5,805 nucleotides of DNA from PWPS01 sp964573145 (GTDB lineage: Bacteria; Patescibacteriota; Minisyncoccia; Minisyncoccales; PWPS01): contig CAZNIM010000033.1 of assembly GCA_964573145.1 (NCBI GenBank), positions 1 to 5,805 on the forward strand. The letters run 5' to 3'. The notes under the pieces were generated by a model, which did not search any database, was not told where the DNA came from, and saw nothing but the letters and a program-made list of their open reading frames with translations. This document shows, piece by piece, positions 5,724 to 5,805 of this stretch. Numbering within the stretch: position 1 is the first letter of the stretch; the number at the start of each line of letters is the position of its first letter. A program made the position numbers and the translations under genes.

Positions 5724-5744
5724 ACAAAAGAATTGGAACTTAAA
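5716..5744 (-). promoter_or_regulatory. Promoter of the tsaD-led operon
   Basis: A perfect TATAAT (5721-5716) on the - strand, with only a weak -35 (TTTAAG, 5744-5739, 17-bp spacer). Initiation is predicted near 5708, at the head of a run of nine A on the transcribed-sense strand (5708-5700), leaving a leader of about 19 nt without a Shine-Dalgarno. The -10 overlaps an opposed -10 for tRNA-Glu by four bases. Confidence 0.65.
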
Positions 5745-5755
5745 ATTATCAACAG

Positions 5756-5805
5756 GGCCCCGTCGTCTAGCTTGGCCCAGGACGCCAGGTTTTCATCCTG
5801 GTAAC
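5756..5805 (+). tRNA. tRNA-Glu (anticodon UUC), 3' end cut by the window
   Basis: The 5' acceptor strand GGCCCCG (5756-5762) is followed by TC and the D arm GTCTAG...CCCAGGAC (5765-5783), close to the well-known bacterial tRNA-Glu D arm. Anticodon stem CCAGG/CCTGG (5785-5789/5797-5801) is perfect and encloses TTTTCAT, placing TTC at 5792-5794. TAAC (5802-5805) begins the short variable region. The T arm, 3' acceptor strand and any CCA lie beyond the window, so acceptor pairing cannot be checked. It is divergent from tsaD. Confidence 0.93.

Noticed and set aside
5747..5752. TTGATA as -35 for tsaD
   Set aside because: It is 25 bp from the TATAAT, too far for a sigma-70 promoter.
1..5805. CRISPR array, insertion sequence or alternative genetic code
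   Set aside because: No spaced direct repeats or transposase were seen. TGA ends the Hsp20 gene and is not needed as a sense codon in any gene.

Overview
The window looks like chromosomal DNA from a bacterium of the Candidate Phyla Radiation (Patescibacteria), probably a parcubacterium-like lineage. This is an inference from gene style: a small VirB2-like two-helix pilin, a compact valyl-tRNA synthetase without its C-terminal arm, a TsaD with a GLDPALWTG signature, a PrsW-family protease, tRNAs with no encoded CCA (visible for tRNA-Leu), almost no Shine-Dalgarno sequences, and tight gene packing. Base composition is low to middling GC, judged by eye. TGA serves as a stop (end of the Hsp20 gene) and no gene needs TGA to be read through, so code 11 fits.

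Layout. Left edge, + strand: the 3' part of a pilin-like membrane protein gene (1-417), an intrinsic terminator, and tRNA-Leu(UAG) at 492-575. A compact hairpin at 577-606 then works as a shared terminator between the tRNA and the leftward genes. From 5689 down to 607 everything is on the - strand in one tightly packed row: tsaD (t6A synthesis), valS, a PrsW-like intramembrane protease, an Hsp20 small heat-shock protein with an acidic tail, and a membrane-anchored FAM173/ATPSCKMT-like methyltransferase. Junctions are +23 nt (tsaD/valS, ATG start), -13 nt (valS/prsW-like), +31 nt (prsW-like/hsp20) and -4 nt (hsp20/methyltransferase). At the right edge, a divergent + strand tRNA-Glu(UUC) runs off the window after its anticodon arm.

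The first two genes of the leftward row serve translation fidelity (tRNA modification and aminoacylation). The last three suggest membrane or protein quality control: an intramembrane protease, a holdase chaperone and a membrane-tethered methyltransferase. That functional link is inference from gene order only.

Most of the window is ordinary core-genome content. I see no CRISPR array, no insertion sequence and no clear new defence or mobile system. The items most worth checking are small-scale: a promoter that would make valS mRNA leaderless, a perfect 16-bp palindrome straddling the 5' end of tRNA-Leu, overlapping opposed -10 elements between tsaD and tRNA-Glu, a helical insertion in TsaD, and the protease/chaperone/FAM173-like methyltransferase cluster.
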